64,000 bases of DNA. It comes from Pulveribacter suum (GTDB lineage Bacteria > Pseudomonadota > Gammaproteobacteria > Burkholderiales > Burkholderiaceae_C). This document shows positions 19,650 through 28,243 of the stretch, piece by piece. Location of the stretch: the NCBI RefSeq assembly GCF_003013695.1, contig NZ_CP027792.1, forward strand, positions 496,001-560,000, read 5' to 3'. Made by a program: the position numbers and the translations under genes. Each line of letters begins with the position of its first letter. Position 1 is the first letter of the stretch. The notes beneath the pieces are model-generated. The model made no database searches. It had not been told where the DNA came from and saw only the letters and a program-made list of their open reading frames with translations.

Positions 19650-21154
19650 CCCTGCTGCGCGTGGAGAACCTCGCCAAATCCTTTGGCGGCGTGCAGGCCG
19701 TGCAGGGCATCTCGTTCGCGCTGGCAGAGGGCGAGCTGCTGGCCCTCATCGGCCCCAACGGCGCGGGCAAGACCACCACCTTCAACATGGCCGGCGGCCA
19801 GCTCGCCCCCGACGCCGGCCGCGTGCTGCTGGGCGGGCGCGACATCACCGGCCTGCCGCCGCGCGCCATCTGGCGCCTGGGGGTGGGGCGCACCTTCCAG
19901 ATCGCGCAGACGCTGATGAGCTTTACCGTGCTGCAGAACGTGCAGATGGCGCTGCTCTCGGCGGACGGCCACGCCTGGCGCTGGTGGCGCCGCGCCGGCG
20001 CGCACCGCCCGCACCATGCCCTGGCGCTGCTGGCGCAGGTGGGCATGCAGGAGCAGGCCCAGCGCCCCTGCAGCGAACTGGCCTACGGCGACGTCAAGCG
20101 CGTGGAGCTGGCCATCGCCCTGGCGCACGCGCCGCGCCTGCTGCTGATGGACGAGCCCACCGCCGGCATGGCGCCGGCAGAGCGCGTGCAGCTGATGCAG
20201 CTGGTGCGCGGCATCGCGCGCGAGCGGCGCATGGGCGTGCTGTTCACCGAGCACAGCATGGACGTGGTCTTCGGCCAGGCCGACCGCGTGGCCGTGCTGG
20301 TGCGCGGCCAGCTGCTGGCCGAAGGCACGCCCGAGGCCATCCGCCAGGACGCGCGCGTGCAGGCGGCCTACCTGGGCAGCTCCGAAAACAATAGCTGCCA
20401 GCGCTTGCCAGACAAGGCTGAAGTGCCAAAAACACCCTTGCTCGCCGTGGAGGGCCTGAACGCCTGGTACGGCGCGGCCCACATCCTGCACGGCGTGTCG
20501 CTCAGCGTGGCGCGCGGCGAGGTGGTGGCCCTGATGGGGCGCAACGGCGCGGGCAAGTCCACCACGCTCAAGAGCATCGCTGGCCTGCTGGCGCGCACCG
20601 AGGGCCGCGTGGACTTCATGGGCCAGCCCCTGCGCGGCAAGCCCGCGCACCAGATCGCGCGCGCCGGGCTGGGCTACGTGCCGGAGGACCGGCGCATCTT
20701 CACCGACCTCACGGTGCTGCAAAACCTGGAGACCGGCCGCCAGCCGGCGCGCGCCTGGCCCGATGGGCAGGCCACGCCGCACTGGACGCCCGAGCGCCTG
20801 TTCACGCTGTTCCCCAACCTGGGCGAGATGCCGCACCGCCCGGGCGGGCGCATGAGCGGCGGCGAGCAGCAGATGCTCAGCGTCGCGCGCACCCTCATGG
20901 GCCAGCCGTATCTGGTGCTGCTGGACGAGCCCTCCGAGGGCGTGGCCCCCGTCATCGTCGAGCAGATGGCGCGTGCCATCCGCGCGCTGAAAAGCCAAGG
21001 CGTGGGCATCCTGCTGTGCGAGCAGAACCTGCTGCTTGCCGAAGCCGTGGCCGACCGCGCCTGCGTGCTGGAAAAGGGCCGCATCGTGCACGAGGCGCCC
21101 ATGGCCCAGCTGGCAGGCGACGCGCAAGCGCGGCGGCAGTACCTGGGCGTGTGA
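19646..21154 (+). CDS. Fused LivG-LivF type ABC ATPase
   Basis: A 502-residue protein with two complete ATP-binding domains. The LivG-like half (1-246) has Walker A GPNGAGKT at 36-43, ELAYGDVKRVELAIAL in the signature position and LLMDEPTAGMAP. The LivF-like half (from about 265) has GRNGAGKST near residue 298, MSGGEQQMLSVAR and LLDEPSEGVAP. The connecting residues 247-264 are encoded by a copy of dispersed repeat A, so two formerly separate genes appear to be joined through the repeat. It starts by ATGA overlap with the permease gene. Together with the two preceding genes it makes a complete importer. Confidence 0.92.
   Translation: MTLLRVENLAKSFGGVQAVQGISFALAEGELLALIGPNGAGKTTTFNMAGGQLAPDAGRVLLGGRDITGLPPRAIWRLGVGRTFQIAQTLMSFTVLQNVQMALLSADGHAWRWWRRAGAHRPHHALALLAQVGMQEQAQRPCSELAYGDVKRVELAIALAHAPRLLLMDEPTAGMAPAERVQLMQLVRGIARERRMGVLFTEHSMDVVFGQADRVAVLVRGQLLAEGTPEAIRQDARVQAAYLGSSENNSCQRLPDKAEVPKTPLLAVEGLNAWYGAAHILHGVSLSVARGEVVALMGRNGAGKSTTLKSIAGLLARTEGRVDFMGQPLRGKPAHQIARAGLGYVPEDRRIFTDLTVLQNLETGRQPARAWPDGQATPHWTPERLFTLFPNLGEMPHRPGGRMSGGEQQMLSVARTLMGQPYLVLLDEPSEGVAPVIVEQMARAIRALKSQGVGILLCEQNLLLAEAVADRACVLEKGRIVHEAPMAQLAGDAQARRQYLGV
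20384..20437 (+). repeat. Repeat family A, copy 7, in frame between LivG and LivF domains
   Basis: ATAGCTGCCAGCGCTTG is an exact match to the left arm of the family, followed by a degenerate right half. It contains no stop in the reading frame and encodes the linker SENNSCQRLPDKAEV. The preceding codons (AAYLGS) are where LivG proteins normally end, and TPLLAVEGL afterwards is a normal LivF beginning. Confidence 0.85.
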
Positions 21155-21169
21155 AGGCTTGGGATCATT

Positions 21170-21182
21170 AACCAACTAGGTT
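21170..21182. promoter_or_regulatory. MqsA-type operator ahead of mqsRA
   Basis: AACCAACTAGGTT fits the AACCT-N3-AGGTT palindrome bound by MqsA in E. coli with one mismatch in the left arm. It lies 16 bases after the LivGF stop codon and directly upstream of the mqsR frame, where autoregulation would act. Confidence 0.7.
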
Positions 21183-21194
21183 AGTATTGAGGCC

Positions 21195-21497
21195 CTGGAG
21201 AAGGGCACGCCGCATTGCAGGCTGGCCACGGTGAAGGCGCTGGTGCAGGACGGCCGGGTGCGCGCGACCGCCAGTGCCTACGACGGCGTCTGGGAACTGG
21301 GCATTGAAGACCTGGCGGGCATGTGCGCGGTGGTGCTGGCGCTGCAACCTGCAGACTTCTACAAGAGCATGACGACCCACGCCGACCCCCGCATCTGGCA
21401 GGACGTGTACCGCCCCCGTAGCGCAGCCGGCAGCAGCGTGTACCTCAAGCTCACCGTCATCGACGATGTGCTGATCGTTTCGTTCAAGGAGCTGTGA
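21195..21497 (+). CDS. mqsR: MqsR-family mRNA interferase toxin (start codon unusual)
   Basis: About 100 residues if read from CTG 21195, against 98 in E. coli MqsR. MqsR is a RelE-like ribonuclease that cleaves mRNA at GCU. The stretch EKGTPHCRLATVKALV aligns with the E. coli N-terminus, but the codon in the Met position is CTG, and no ATG exists between the upstream stop (21177) and that point. The remaining choices are ATT 21186, which has AGG five bases ahead, CTG 21195, or GTG 21231, which removes the first 12 residues. The active-site residues are all kept: Lys57, Gln69 (WQDVYRP), Tyr83 and Lys98. AAGGAG near its end serves the antitoxin gene. Confidence 0.85.
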   Translation: MEKGTPHCRLATVKALVQDGRVRATASAYDGVWELGIEDLAGMCAVVLALQPADFYKSMTTHADPRIWQDVYRPRSAAGSSVYLKLTVIDDVLIVSFKEL

Positions 21498-21499
21498 CC

Positions 21500-21901
21500 A
21501 TGAAATGCCCTGTCTGCGGTGCCGCCGAACTGGTCCGCGAAACGCGAGACCTGCCCTACACCTACAAGGGTGAGAGCACCACCATCGTCGCCGTGGCAGG
21601 CGACTGGTGCCCGGTCTGCGCCGAGGTGGTGCTGGAGCGCGACAGCGGCGACCGTTACGCCCAAAGCACGGCAGCGTTTCGTCGCCAGGTCAACGCAGCC
21701 GCCATCGACCCCGGCTACATCGCTCAGGTGCGCAAGAAGCTATCTCTGGACCAGCGCCAGGCGGCCGAGCTGTTCGGCGGCGGGGTGAATGCCTTCTCGC
21801 GCTACGAGACCGGCAAGACGCGCCCGCCGCTGGCGCTGGTGCAGCTGCTGCGGCTGCTGGACCGCCACCCGCACCTGTTGCAGGAGATGACGGCAGTCTG
21901 A
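21500..21901 (+). CDS. mqsA: MqsA-family antitoxin and repressor
   Basis: A 133-residue two-domain antitoxin. The N-terminal zinc domain has Cys3, Cys6, Cys37 and Cys40 exactly as in E. coli MqsA and binds the toxin. The C-terminal half is a helix-turn-helix (LSLDQRQAAELFGGGVNAFSRYETGKTRPP) that binds the AACCT/AGGTT operator. ATG 21500 has AAGGAG eight bases ahead and begins two bases after the mqsR stop. The toxin-first order is typical of this system. It should neutralise MqsR and repress the pair. Confidence 0.93.
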   Translation: MKCPVCGAAELVRETRDLPYTYKGESTTIVAVAGDWCPVCAEVVLERDSGDRYAQSTAAFRRQVNAAAIDPGYIAQVRKKLSLDQRQAAELFGGGVNAFSRYETGKTRPPLALVQLLRLLDRHPHLLQEMTAV

Positions 21902-21941
21902 AAGCTGGGCGCCGCGCCGCTCGCCCGGCGCGCGTTCAGGC

Positions 21942-23657
21942 TCAGAAGCTCTCCCAGTCGTCTTCCGTGCCCCGCGCCGCGGCAGGGGCGGCGGGCGCGG
22001 CCGCCAGGGCCTTGCGCGCCGGCGCCGGCCGTGCCGCCGCGGGCAGGGGCGCACGCGCCGGGGCGGGCATGGCCGCTGGCGCCGGGGCAGCGGCAGCGCG
22101 CAGGGGCGCCGCGGCAGCGCCTTCCACGCGGAAGACGCTGACGGCCGCCGCCAGCTGCGCGGCCTGCGCCTTCAGCGCACCGGTGGCGGCGGTCGATTCC
22201 TCCACCAGCGCGGCGTTTTGCTGCGTCACCTGGTCCATCTGCGTGACGGCCTGGTGCACCTGCTCGATGCCGCCGCTTTGCTCCTGGCTGGCGGCAGTGA
22301 TCTCGGCCACCAGGTCGCTCACGCGCTGCACGCTGTCCACGACGGCCTGCATGGTGCGGCCGGCCTCGCCCACCTGGTGCGAGCCCTGCGCCACGCGCTC
22401 CACCGAGTCCTGGATCAGCCCCTTGATGTCCTTGGCGGCGGCGGCCGAGCGCTGGGCCAGCTGGCGCACCTCGCCGGCCACCACGGCAAAGCCGCGGCCC
22501 TGCTCGCCGGCGCGCGCCGCTTCCACTGCGGCGTTCAGCGCCAGGATGTTGGTCTGAAAAGCGATGCCGTCGATCACGCCGATGATGTCGGAGATGCGGC
22601 GGCTGGCTTCGTTGATGGCGTCCATGGTCTGCACCACGCCGGCCACCACTTCGCCGCCCTGCACGGCGGTCTGCGCGGCGCTGGTGGCCAGCTGGTTGGC
22701 CTGGCGCGCGTTGTCCGCGTTCTGGCGCACGGTGCCGGTGAGCTGCTCCATCGAGGCCGCCGTCTGCTGCAGGCTGCTGGCCTGCTCCTCGGTGCGGGCC
22801 GACAGGTCCTGGTTGCCCGCGTCGATCTGGCTGGACGCCGTGGCGATGCCTTCGGCGCCGGTGCGAACGCGCGCCACCACCTGCGACAGGCTGGCGTTCA
22901 TGTCGTGCAGCGCCTGCAGCAGCTGGCCGGTCTCGTCCTGCGCATGCACCTGCACGCGGCTGGTCAGGTCGTTGGCGGCCACGGCGCGCGCCACCTGCAC
23001 GGCCTGGGCCAGCGGGCGGGTGATGCCGCGCGTGAGCCACCAGGCGCACAGTGCGCCCGCCGCCAGTGCCAGCAGCCCCAGCGCGATCAGCCAGCGGCGG
23101 CTTTGCGCATAGGTGGCCTCGATGCCCTGGGCGGTGGCGTCGATGCGCGCGCGCTGCATGTCCAGCAGGCGCTGGATGACGTTGACATAGGCCTCGGTGG
23201 CGGGCTGCACCGTCTCCATCAGCAGGCGCTCGGCCTCTTCGGCACGGCCCTCGCCCTTCATCTTCACGGCCTGGTCGCGCGTGCCCAGGTACTGCTTGCG
23301 CGCCTGCTGGATCTCGGCCCACAGTGCCTTTTCCTCGGGGCTGACCAGCAGCGCCTCGATGCGCTTTTGCAGCTCGGCCGCCTCGCGCGTGGTCATGGCC
23401 GTGTCCGCCGCGAAGAACTGGGCCAGCGACGGGTCCGAGCTCTTCACGATGGCGCTGGTGCGCCGCGCCGCCGCGTACACGTAGCGGTACCAGTCGCTGA
23501 TCATGCGCTCCATGGCCAGCGGCTGCTGCGTCATGTCGTGGGTGGCCTGGGCCACGGTCTGCAGCCGCCACACGCCGACGGCGGTGATCAGGGTCAGGAG
23601 CAGCAGGACAAGGGCAAAGCCGCCGGCCAGGCGGGTGCCGATTTTGAGGTTCTTCAT
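21942..23657 (-). CDS. Methyl-accepting chemotaxis protein
   Basis: A 571-residue chemoreceptor. A transmembrane helix near residues 8-30, a periplasmic helical sensor of about 155 residues, a second transmembrane helix near 190-210 ([20 protein letters not shown]), a HAMP domain, and the cytoplasmic signalling hairpin with [41 protein letters not shown]. The last residues are DWESF after an Ala/Pro-rich flexible tail, matching the CheR/CheB-tethering pentapeptide type (NWETF-like), so it may be a high-abundance receptor that helps methylate others. The ligand is unknown. Convergent with mqsA, 40 bases apart. Confidence 0.92.
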   Translation of the reverse strand: MKNLKIGTRLAGGFALVLLLLTLITAVGVWRLQTVAQATHDMTQQPLAMERMISDWYRYVYAAARRTSAIVKSSDPSLAQFFAADTAMTTREAAELQKRIEALLVSPEEKALWAEIQQARKQYLGTRDQAVKMKGEGRAEEAERLLMETVQPATEAYVNVIQRLLDMQRARIDATAQGIEATYAQSRRWLIALGLLALAAGALCAWWLTRGITRPLAQAVQVARAVAANDLTSRVQVHAQDETGQLLQALHDMNASLSQVVARVRTGAEGIATASSQIDAGNQDLSARTEEQASSLQQTAASMEQLTGTVRQNADNARQANQLATSAAQTAVQGGEVVAGVVQTMDAINEASRRISDIIGVIDGIAFQTNILALNAAVEAARAGEQGRGFAVVAGEVRQLAQRSAAAAKDIKGLIQDSVERVAQGSHQVGEAGRTMQAVVDSVQRVSDLVAEITAASQEQSGGIEQVHQAVTQMDQVTQQNAALVEESTAATGALKAQAAQLAAAVSVFRVEGAAAAPLRAAAAPAPAAMPAPARAPLPAAARPAPARKALAAAPAAPAAARGTEDDWESF

Positions 23658-23802
23658 GGGGAGGTCAGGTGAAAGGCGGCAGCGTGCGGCAGTGCACGGC
23701 CATGCACGCATGACCTGTTATCGGCACAGCTGCGCCATTGCTTGAGCGCCGCGGCCCCGCCCGCCCGGCAGCAGACGGGGCGGGGCCTCGACCGCAGGGT
23801 TC

Positions 23803-23852
23803 GTGAAAACCGACTCCAGGGCTTGCCAGGCAAGCGCCGGCAGCTATCAAAT
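23803..23852 (-). repeat. Dispersed repeat family A, copy 8
   Basis: Reverse copy with GACTCCAGGGCTTGCC then CAAGCGCCGGCAGCTAT, five bases from the comM stop codon. On the comM strand it lies directly after the gene. Confidence 0.7.
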
Positions 23853-23857
23853 TTGCA

Positions 23858-25399
23858 TCAGATGCCAGCGCGGCCCAGCGCCCGGCGGTACTGCACCGCC
23901 TCGGCCACGTGGGCCGTGGCGACCGCATCGCTGCCGGCCAGGTCGGCGATGGTGCGCGCCACCTTCAGCGCCCGGTGCGTGCCACGCGCCGACCAGCCCA
24001 GGCGCGCCGCGGCGTTCTGCAGGAACTGCGCGGCGCCGTCCTGCAGCGCCAGGTGGGCGTCGATCTCCTGGCCCTGCAGCGCCTGGTTGGGCTTGCCCTG
24101 GCGCGCCAGCGCCCGCTGCCGGGCGGCGGCGACGCGCTCGCGCACGGCGTGGCTGGACTCGCCGGGCGGGGCGTGCAGCAGTTCCTGCGCGGGCAGGGCG
24201 GGCACCTCCACGTGCAGGTCGATGCGGTCCAGCAGCGGGCCGCTCAGCTTGCCCTGGTAGCGCGCCACCTGGTCGGGCGTGCAGCGGCAGGCGCGCTGGG
24301 CGCTGCCCGCGAAGCCGCAGGGGCAGGGGTTCATGGCGGCGATGAGCTGAAAGCGCGCAGGAAACTCGGCGCGCTGCCCGGCGCGGGCGATGATGATGCG
24401 GCCGGTCTCCAGCGGCTCGCGCAGCGCCTCCAGGGCGCTGCGGGCGAACTCGGGGAACTCGTCCAGGTACAGAACGCCCTCGTGGGCCAGCGAGATCTCG
24501 CCCGGGCGCGGCGGCGAACCGCCGCCCACCAGGGCCACGGCGCTGCTGGTGTGGTGCGGGCTGGCCGTGGCGCGCTGCATCCACTGCGCCGGGGTGAAGC
24601 GGCCGGCCAGGCTGGCGATGGCCGCGCTCTCCAGCGCCGCCTGTACGTCCATGGGCGGCAGCAGCCCGGCAAAGCGCTGGGCCAGCATGGACTTGCCCGA
24701 GCCCGGCGGGCCGACCAGCAACAGGCCATGGCCACCGGCAGCGGCGATCTCCAGCGCCCGCTTGGGCGCGGCCTGTCCCTTCACGTCGGCCAGGTCGGGC
24801 CCGGGCGGGGACGCGGGCGGCGGCGCGGGCTGCATGCGCTGCCAGCCGTCGCCGTCGTCCGCAGCGTCCTGGCCGCCGCGCGCGGGCAGGAACTGGCGCA
24901 CCACGTCCAGCAGGTGGCGCGCACCGTAGATGCCGGTGCCGGGCACCAGCGCGGCCTCCTGGGCGCTGCCCAGCGGCAGCACCATGCGCGCCGGGCGCTC
25001 CTGGGCGCGCAGCGCCAGGGCCGTGGCCAGCGCGCCGCGCACCGGGCGCAGCTCGCCCGACAGCGACAGCTCGCCGGCGAACTCCCAGCCAGCGAGCTGC
25101 TGCGCGTCGATCTGGCCGCTGGCCGCCAGCAGGCCCAGGGCGATGGGCAGGTCGAAGCGGCCCGAATCCTTGGGCAGGTCGGCCGGCGCCAGGTTGACGG
25201 TGATTTTCTTGTTCGAGGGAAATTCCAGCCCCGCGTTCTGCAGCGCCGAGCGCACGCGTTCGCGCGCCTCCTTCACCTCGACCTCCGCGAGACCCACCAG
25301 CGTGAAGCTGGGCAGGCCCCCGGCCAGGTGGACCTCGACGGTGACGGCGGGCGCCGCCAGGCCCAGCAGGGCGCGGCTTTGCACCAGGGCAAGGCTCAT
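23858..25399 (-). CDS. comM: YifB/ComM family Mg-chelatase-like AAA+ ATPase
   Basis: A 513-residue helicase-like AAA+ protein. The N-terminal ChlI-like domain covers about 1-170 (GLPSFTLVGLAEVEVKEARERVRSA; TVNLAPADLPKDSGRFDLPIALG). The AAA+ core has Walker A GPPGSGKS and LAHEGVLYLDEFPEF, followed by the MNPCPCG zinc-like motif and the C-terminal helical domain ending QYRRALG. In naturally competent bacteria ComM drives branch migration of incoming DNA during recombination. Start ATG 25399 gives the standard N-terminus MSLALVQSRALLG. Divergent from glnK. Confidence 0.93.
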   Translation of the reverse strand: MSLALVQSRALLGLAAPAVTVEVHLAGGLPSFTLVGLAEVEVKEARERVRSALQNAGLEFPSNKKITVNLAPADLPKDSGRFDLPIALGLLAASGQIDAQQLAGWEFAGELSLSGELRPVRGALATALALRAQERPARMVLPLGSAQEAALVPGTGIYGARHLLDVVRQFLPARGGQDAADDGDGWQRMQPAPPPASPPGPDLADVKGQAAPKRALEIAAAGGHGLLLVGPPGSGKSMLAQRFAGLLPPMDVQAALESAAIASLAGRFTPAQWMQRATASPHHTSSAVALVGGGSPPRPGEISLAHEGVLYLDEFPEFARSALEALREPLETGRIIIARAGQRAEFPARFQLIAAMNPCPCGFAGSAQRACRCTPDQVARYQGKLSGPLLDRIDLHVEVPALPAQELLHAPPGESSHAVRERVAAARQRALARQGKPNQALQGQEIDAHLALQDGAAQFLQNAAARLGWSARGTHRALKVARTIADLAGSDAVATAHVAEAVQYRRALGRAGI

Positions 25400-25430
25400 T
25401 GGGTGGTTCTCCCTCGTTTGGTGCGCCGCG

Positions 25431-25447
25431 TGCACGCATGTGGTGCG
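25431..25447. promoter_or_regulatory. Candidate NtrC binding site upstream of glnK
   Basis: TGCACGCATGTGGTGCG resembles the NtrC palindrome TGCACY-N5-GGTGCA, with five of six bases in each arm. It is centred about 60 bases upstream of the sigma-54 promoter, a normal activator distance. Confidence 0.5.
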
Positions 25448-25459
25448 GCGGGCCGTTGA

Positions 25460-25888
<429 letters not shown>

Positions 25889-25905
25889 GCGGGAGCAACG
25901 CCGTG

Positions 25906-27210
25906 ATGATGAAAACGCACCTGTTTCGCGCCCCCTGCCTCCTGGCGCTGCTGGTCGCCAGCATCCCCGCGCTGGCCCAGGCGCCCGCCGCGCCGCGCAT
26001 CGACACGGGCGACACCGCCTGGATGCTGACCTCCACGCTGCTGGTCATCCTGATGGCCCTGCCCGGCCTGGCGCTGTTCTACGGCGGCCTGGGCCGTGCC
26101 AAGAACATGCTGTCGGTGCTGATGCAGGTGTTCGTGGTCTTCGCGCTGGTCTCGCTGCTGTGGGCGCTGTACGGCTACAGCCTGGCGTTCTCGGGCGGGG
26201 GGCGCTTCGTCGGCGACTTCGCCAAGGTGTTCTTGCGGGGCGTGAACATGCAGACCTTCGGCGCCCTGCCGACCATCCCCGAGTACGTGTTCCTGTCGTT
26301 CCAGGGCACGTTCGCGGCCATCACGGTGGCGCTGGTCGTGGGCGCGTTCGCCGAGCGCATGCGCTTCGCCGCCGTGCTGGTGTTTGCGCTGCTGTGGTTC
26401 ACCTTCAGCTACGTGCCCATGGCGCACATCGTCTGGGGCGGCGGCCTGCTGGGCGCTGACGGCGCACTGGACTTCGCGGGCGGCACCGTGGTGCACATCA
26501 ATGCCGGCATCGCCGGGCTGGTGGGTGCCTACATGGTGGGCAAGCGCATCGGCTACGGCCGCGAAGCCTTCACGCCCCACTCGCTCACGCTGACCATGGT
26601 GGGCGCGTCGCTGCTGTGGGTGGGCTGGTTCGGCTTCAACGCCGGCTCGGCCGGCGCGGCCAACGCCGCCGCGGGCCTGGCCTTCGTGAACACGGTGCTG
26701 GCCACCTCCGCGGCCACGCTGTCGTGGATCGCCGGCGAGGCGCTGCACAAGGGCAAGGCGTCCATGCTGGGCGCGGCCTCGGGCGCCGTGGCGGGCCTGG
26801 TGGCCGTCACGCCGGCGGCGGGCTTCGTGGGGCCCATGGGCGCCATCGCCATTGGCCTGATCGCCGGCCTGGCGTGCCTGTGGGGCGTGGGGGGCCTCAA
26901 GCGCATGCTGGGCGCCGACGACGCGTTCGACGTGTTCGGTGTGCACGGCGTGGGGGGCATCGTGGGCGCCCTGCTGACCGGGGTGTTTGCCGCACCCGCC
27001 CTCGGCGGCACGCAGGGCGGGGACTTCGCCATGGGCGCGCAGCTGTGGATCCAGGCCAAGAGCGTGCTGTTCACCGTCGGGTGGTCGGGCGTGGCGTCGT
27101 TTGCCGCCTACAAGGTGGCCGACCTGCTCGTGGGCCTGCGCGTGTCCGAGGAGGCCGAGCGCGAGGGCCTGGACCTGAGCAGCCACGGTGAGCGCGCCTA
27201 CCACCACTGA
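25906..27210 (+). CDS. amtB: Ammonium transporter
   Basis: A 434-residue Amt channel with a cleavable signal ending ALAQAPAAP and about 11 membrane helices. Family features include FYGGLGRAKNMLSVL, GAFAERMRF and both pore histidines, in VVHINAGIAGLVGA and FGVHGVGGIVGA. It moves ammonium or ammonia inward and is blocked by GlnK. A GTG and two ATGs are adjacent at 25903-25911; 25906 has GGGAG at a good distance. Co-transcribed with glnK. Confidence 0.95.
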   Translation: MMKTHLFRAPCLLALLVASIPALAQAPAAPRIDTGDTAWMLTSTLLVILMALPGLALFYGGLGRAKNMLSVLMQVFVVFALVSLLWALYGYSLAFSGGGRFVGDFAKVFLRGVNMQTFGALPTIPEYVFLSFQGTFAAITVALVVGAFAERMRFAAVLVFALLWFTFSYVPMAHIVWGGGLLGADGALDFAGGTVVHINAGIAGLVGAYMVGKRIGYGREAFTPHSLTLTMVGASLLWVGWFGFNAGSAGAANAAAGLAFVNTVLATSAATLSWIAGEALHKGKASMLGAASGAVAGLVAVTPAAGFVGPMGAIAIGLIAGLACLWGVGGLKRMLGADDAFDVFGVHGVGGIVGALLTGVFAAPALGGTQGGDFAMGAQLWIQAKSVLFTVGWSGVASFAAYKVADLLVGLRVSEEAEREGLDLSSHGERAYHH

Positions 27211-27229
27211 CCACCCGCACAATGGCCCG

Positions 27230-28141
27230 ATGAGCACGCAATGGACCCCTCTGGCTGCTGATGCCGCCCCCGCCCGGCTGGGCGAATCTCCCTTCTGGCA
27301 CCCGCAGGAGCAGCGCCTGTACTGGGTGGACATCGCCGGGCGCGCCTTGCTGCGCGCGGCCCTGGACGGTGGTGCGCCCGAGCGCTGGGCCCTGCCCAGC
27401 GAGCCCGGCTGCATCGCCCCCGCGCGCCGCGCCGGCCAGCCAGCTGGCCTGGTGGTGGCGCTGCGCGACCGCATCTGCCACGCGCCCGAGTGGGGCGGGC
27501 CGCTGACCGAGCTGGCGCGCCTGCCCATCGACCCGGCCACCCAGCGCGCCAACGACGGCAAGTGCGACGCGCTGGGGCGGCTGTGGGTGGGGACCATCCA
27601 CGAGCCAGCCAGCGGAGCGCGCCAGCCCGTGTCTGCGCTGTACTGCGTGGACCTGCGCGCGGGCGCCGCGCCGCGCCGCATCTGGGGCGGCGTGACCACC
27701 TCCAACGGCCTGGCCTGGTCGCCCAATGGGCGCACTCTGTACTTCGCCGACACGCCCACCCACGCTGTCCGCGCCTGGGACTGCGACGCCCGCCGCGAGC
27801 CCGTGGGCGCGCCGCGCCTGGTGCACCAGTTCGCGCCGCGGCAGGAAGGCGTGCCCTACGGCGGCCGCCCGGACGGCGCCTGCGTCGATGCCGAGGGCGC
27901 CTACTGGTGCGCGCTGTACGAGGGCGCGCGCCTGCTGCGCCTGTCGCCCGAAGGCCGCGTGCTGGCCGAGCTGCCGTTGCCCGCGCAGTGCCCCACCATG
28001 CCCTGCCTGGGCGGGCCGGACGGGCGCACGCTGTTTGCCACCACGGCGCAGGCAGCGGACACCCGCGCGCTGGCCGGCCAGGTGCTGCACACGCGCGTGG
28101 ACGTGCCGGGCCTGCCCGTGGACTGGTGCGATCTGCCCTGA
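27230..28141 (+). CDS. SMP-30/gluconolactonase/LRE family protein
   Basis: A 303-residue six-bladed beta-propeller hydrolase related to regucalcin and sugar lactonases, which open aldonolactones using one divalent metal. Metal and active-site motifs are present: LGESPFWHPQEQRLYWVDI (Glu ligand), RANDGKCDALGRLWVGTI (Asn), TTSNGLAWSPNGRTLYFADT (Asn) and GRPDGACVDAEGAYW (Asp). It starts 19 bases after amtB on the same strand but is unrelated to nitrogen control. No sugar catabolic genes adjoin it, so the substrate cannot be assigned. Confidence 0.88.
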   Translation: MSTQWTPLAADAAPARLGESPFWHPQEQRLYWVDIAGRALLRAALDGGAPERWALPSEPGCIAPARRAGQPAGLVVALRDRICHAPEWGGPLTELARLPIDPATQRANDGKCDALGRLWVGTIHEPASGARQPVSALYCVDLRAGAAPRRIWGGVTTSNGLAWSPNGRTLYFADTPTHAVRAWDCDARREPVGAPRLVHQFAPRQEGVPYGGRPDGACVDAEGAYWCALYEGARLLRLSPEGRVLAELPLPAQCPTMPCLGGPDGRTLFATTAQAADTRALAGQVLHTRVDVPGLPVDWCDLP

Positions 28142-28243
28142 GCTGATCTGAGCGCCCCGTGCGCTGGCGTCACGCCGGGCGTTCAAAAAAATCAAAAGCC
28201 GCGCGCGGCGCCGCGGCCGGGGCGGGGCGTACCATCGCCGGCC

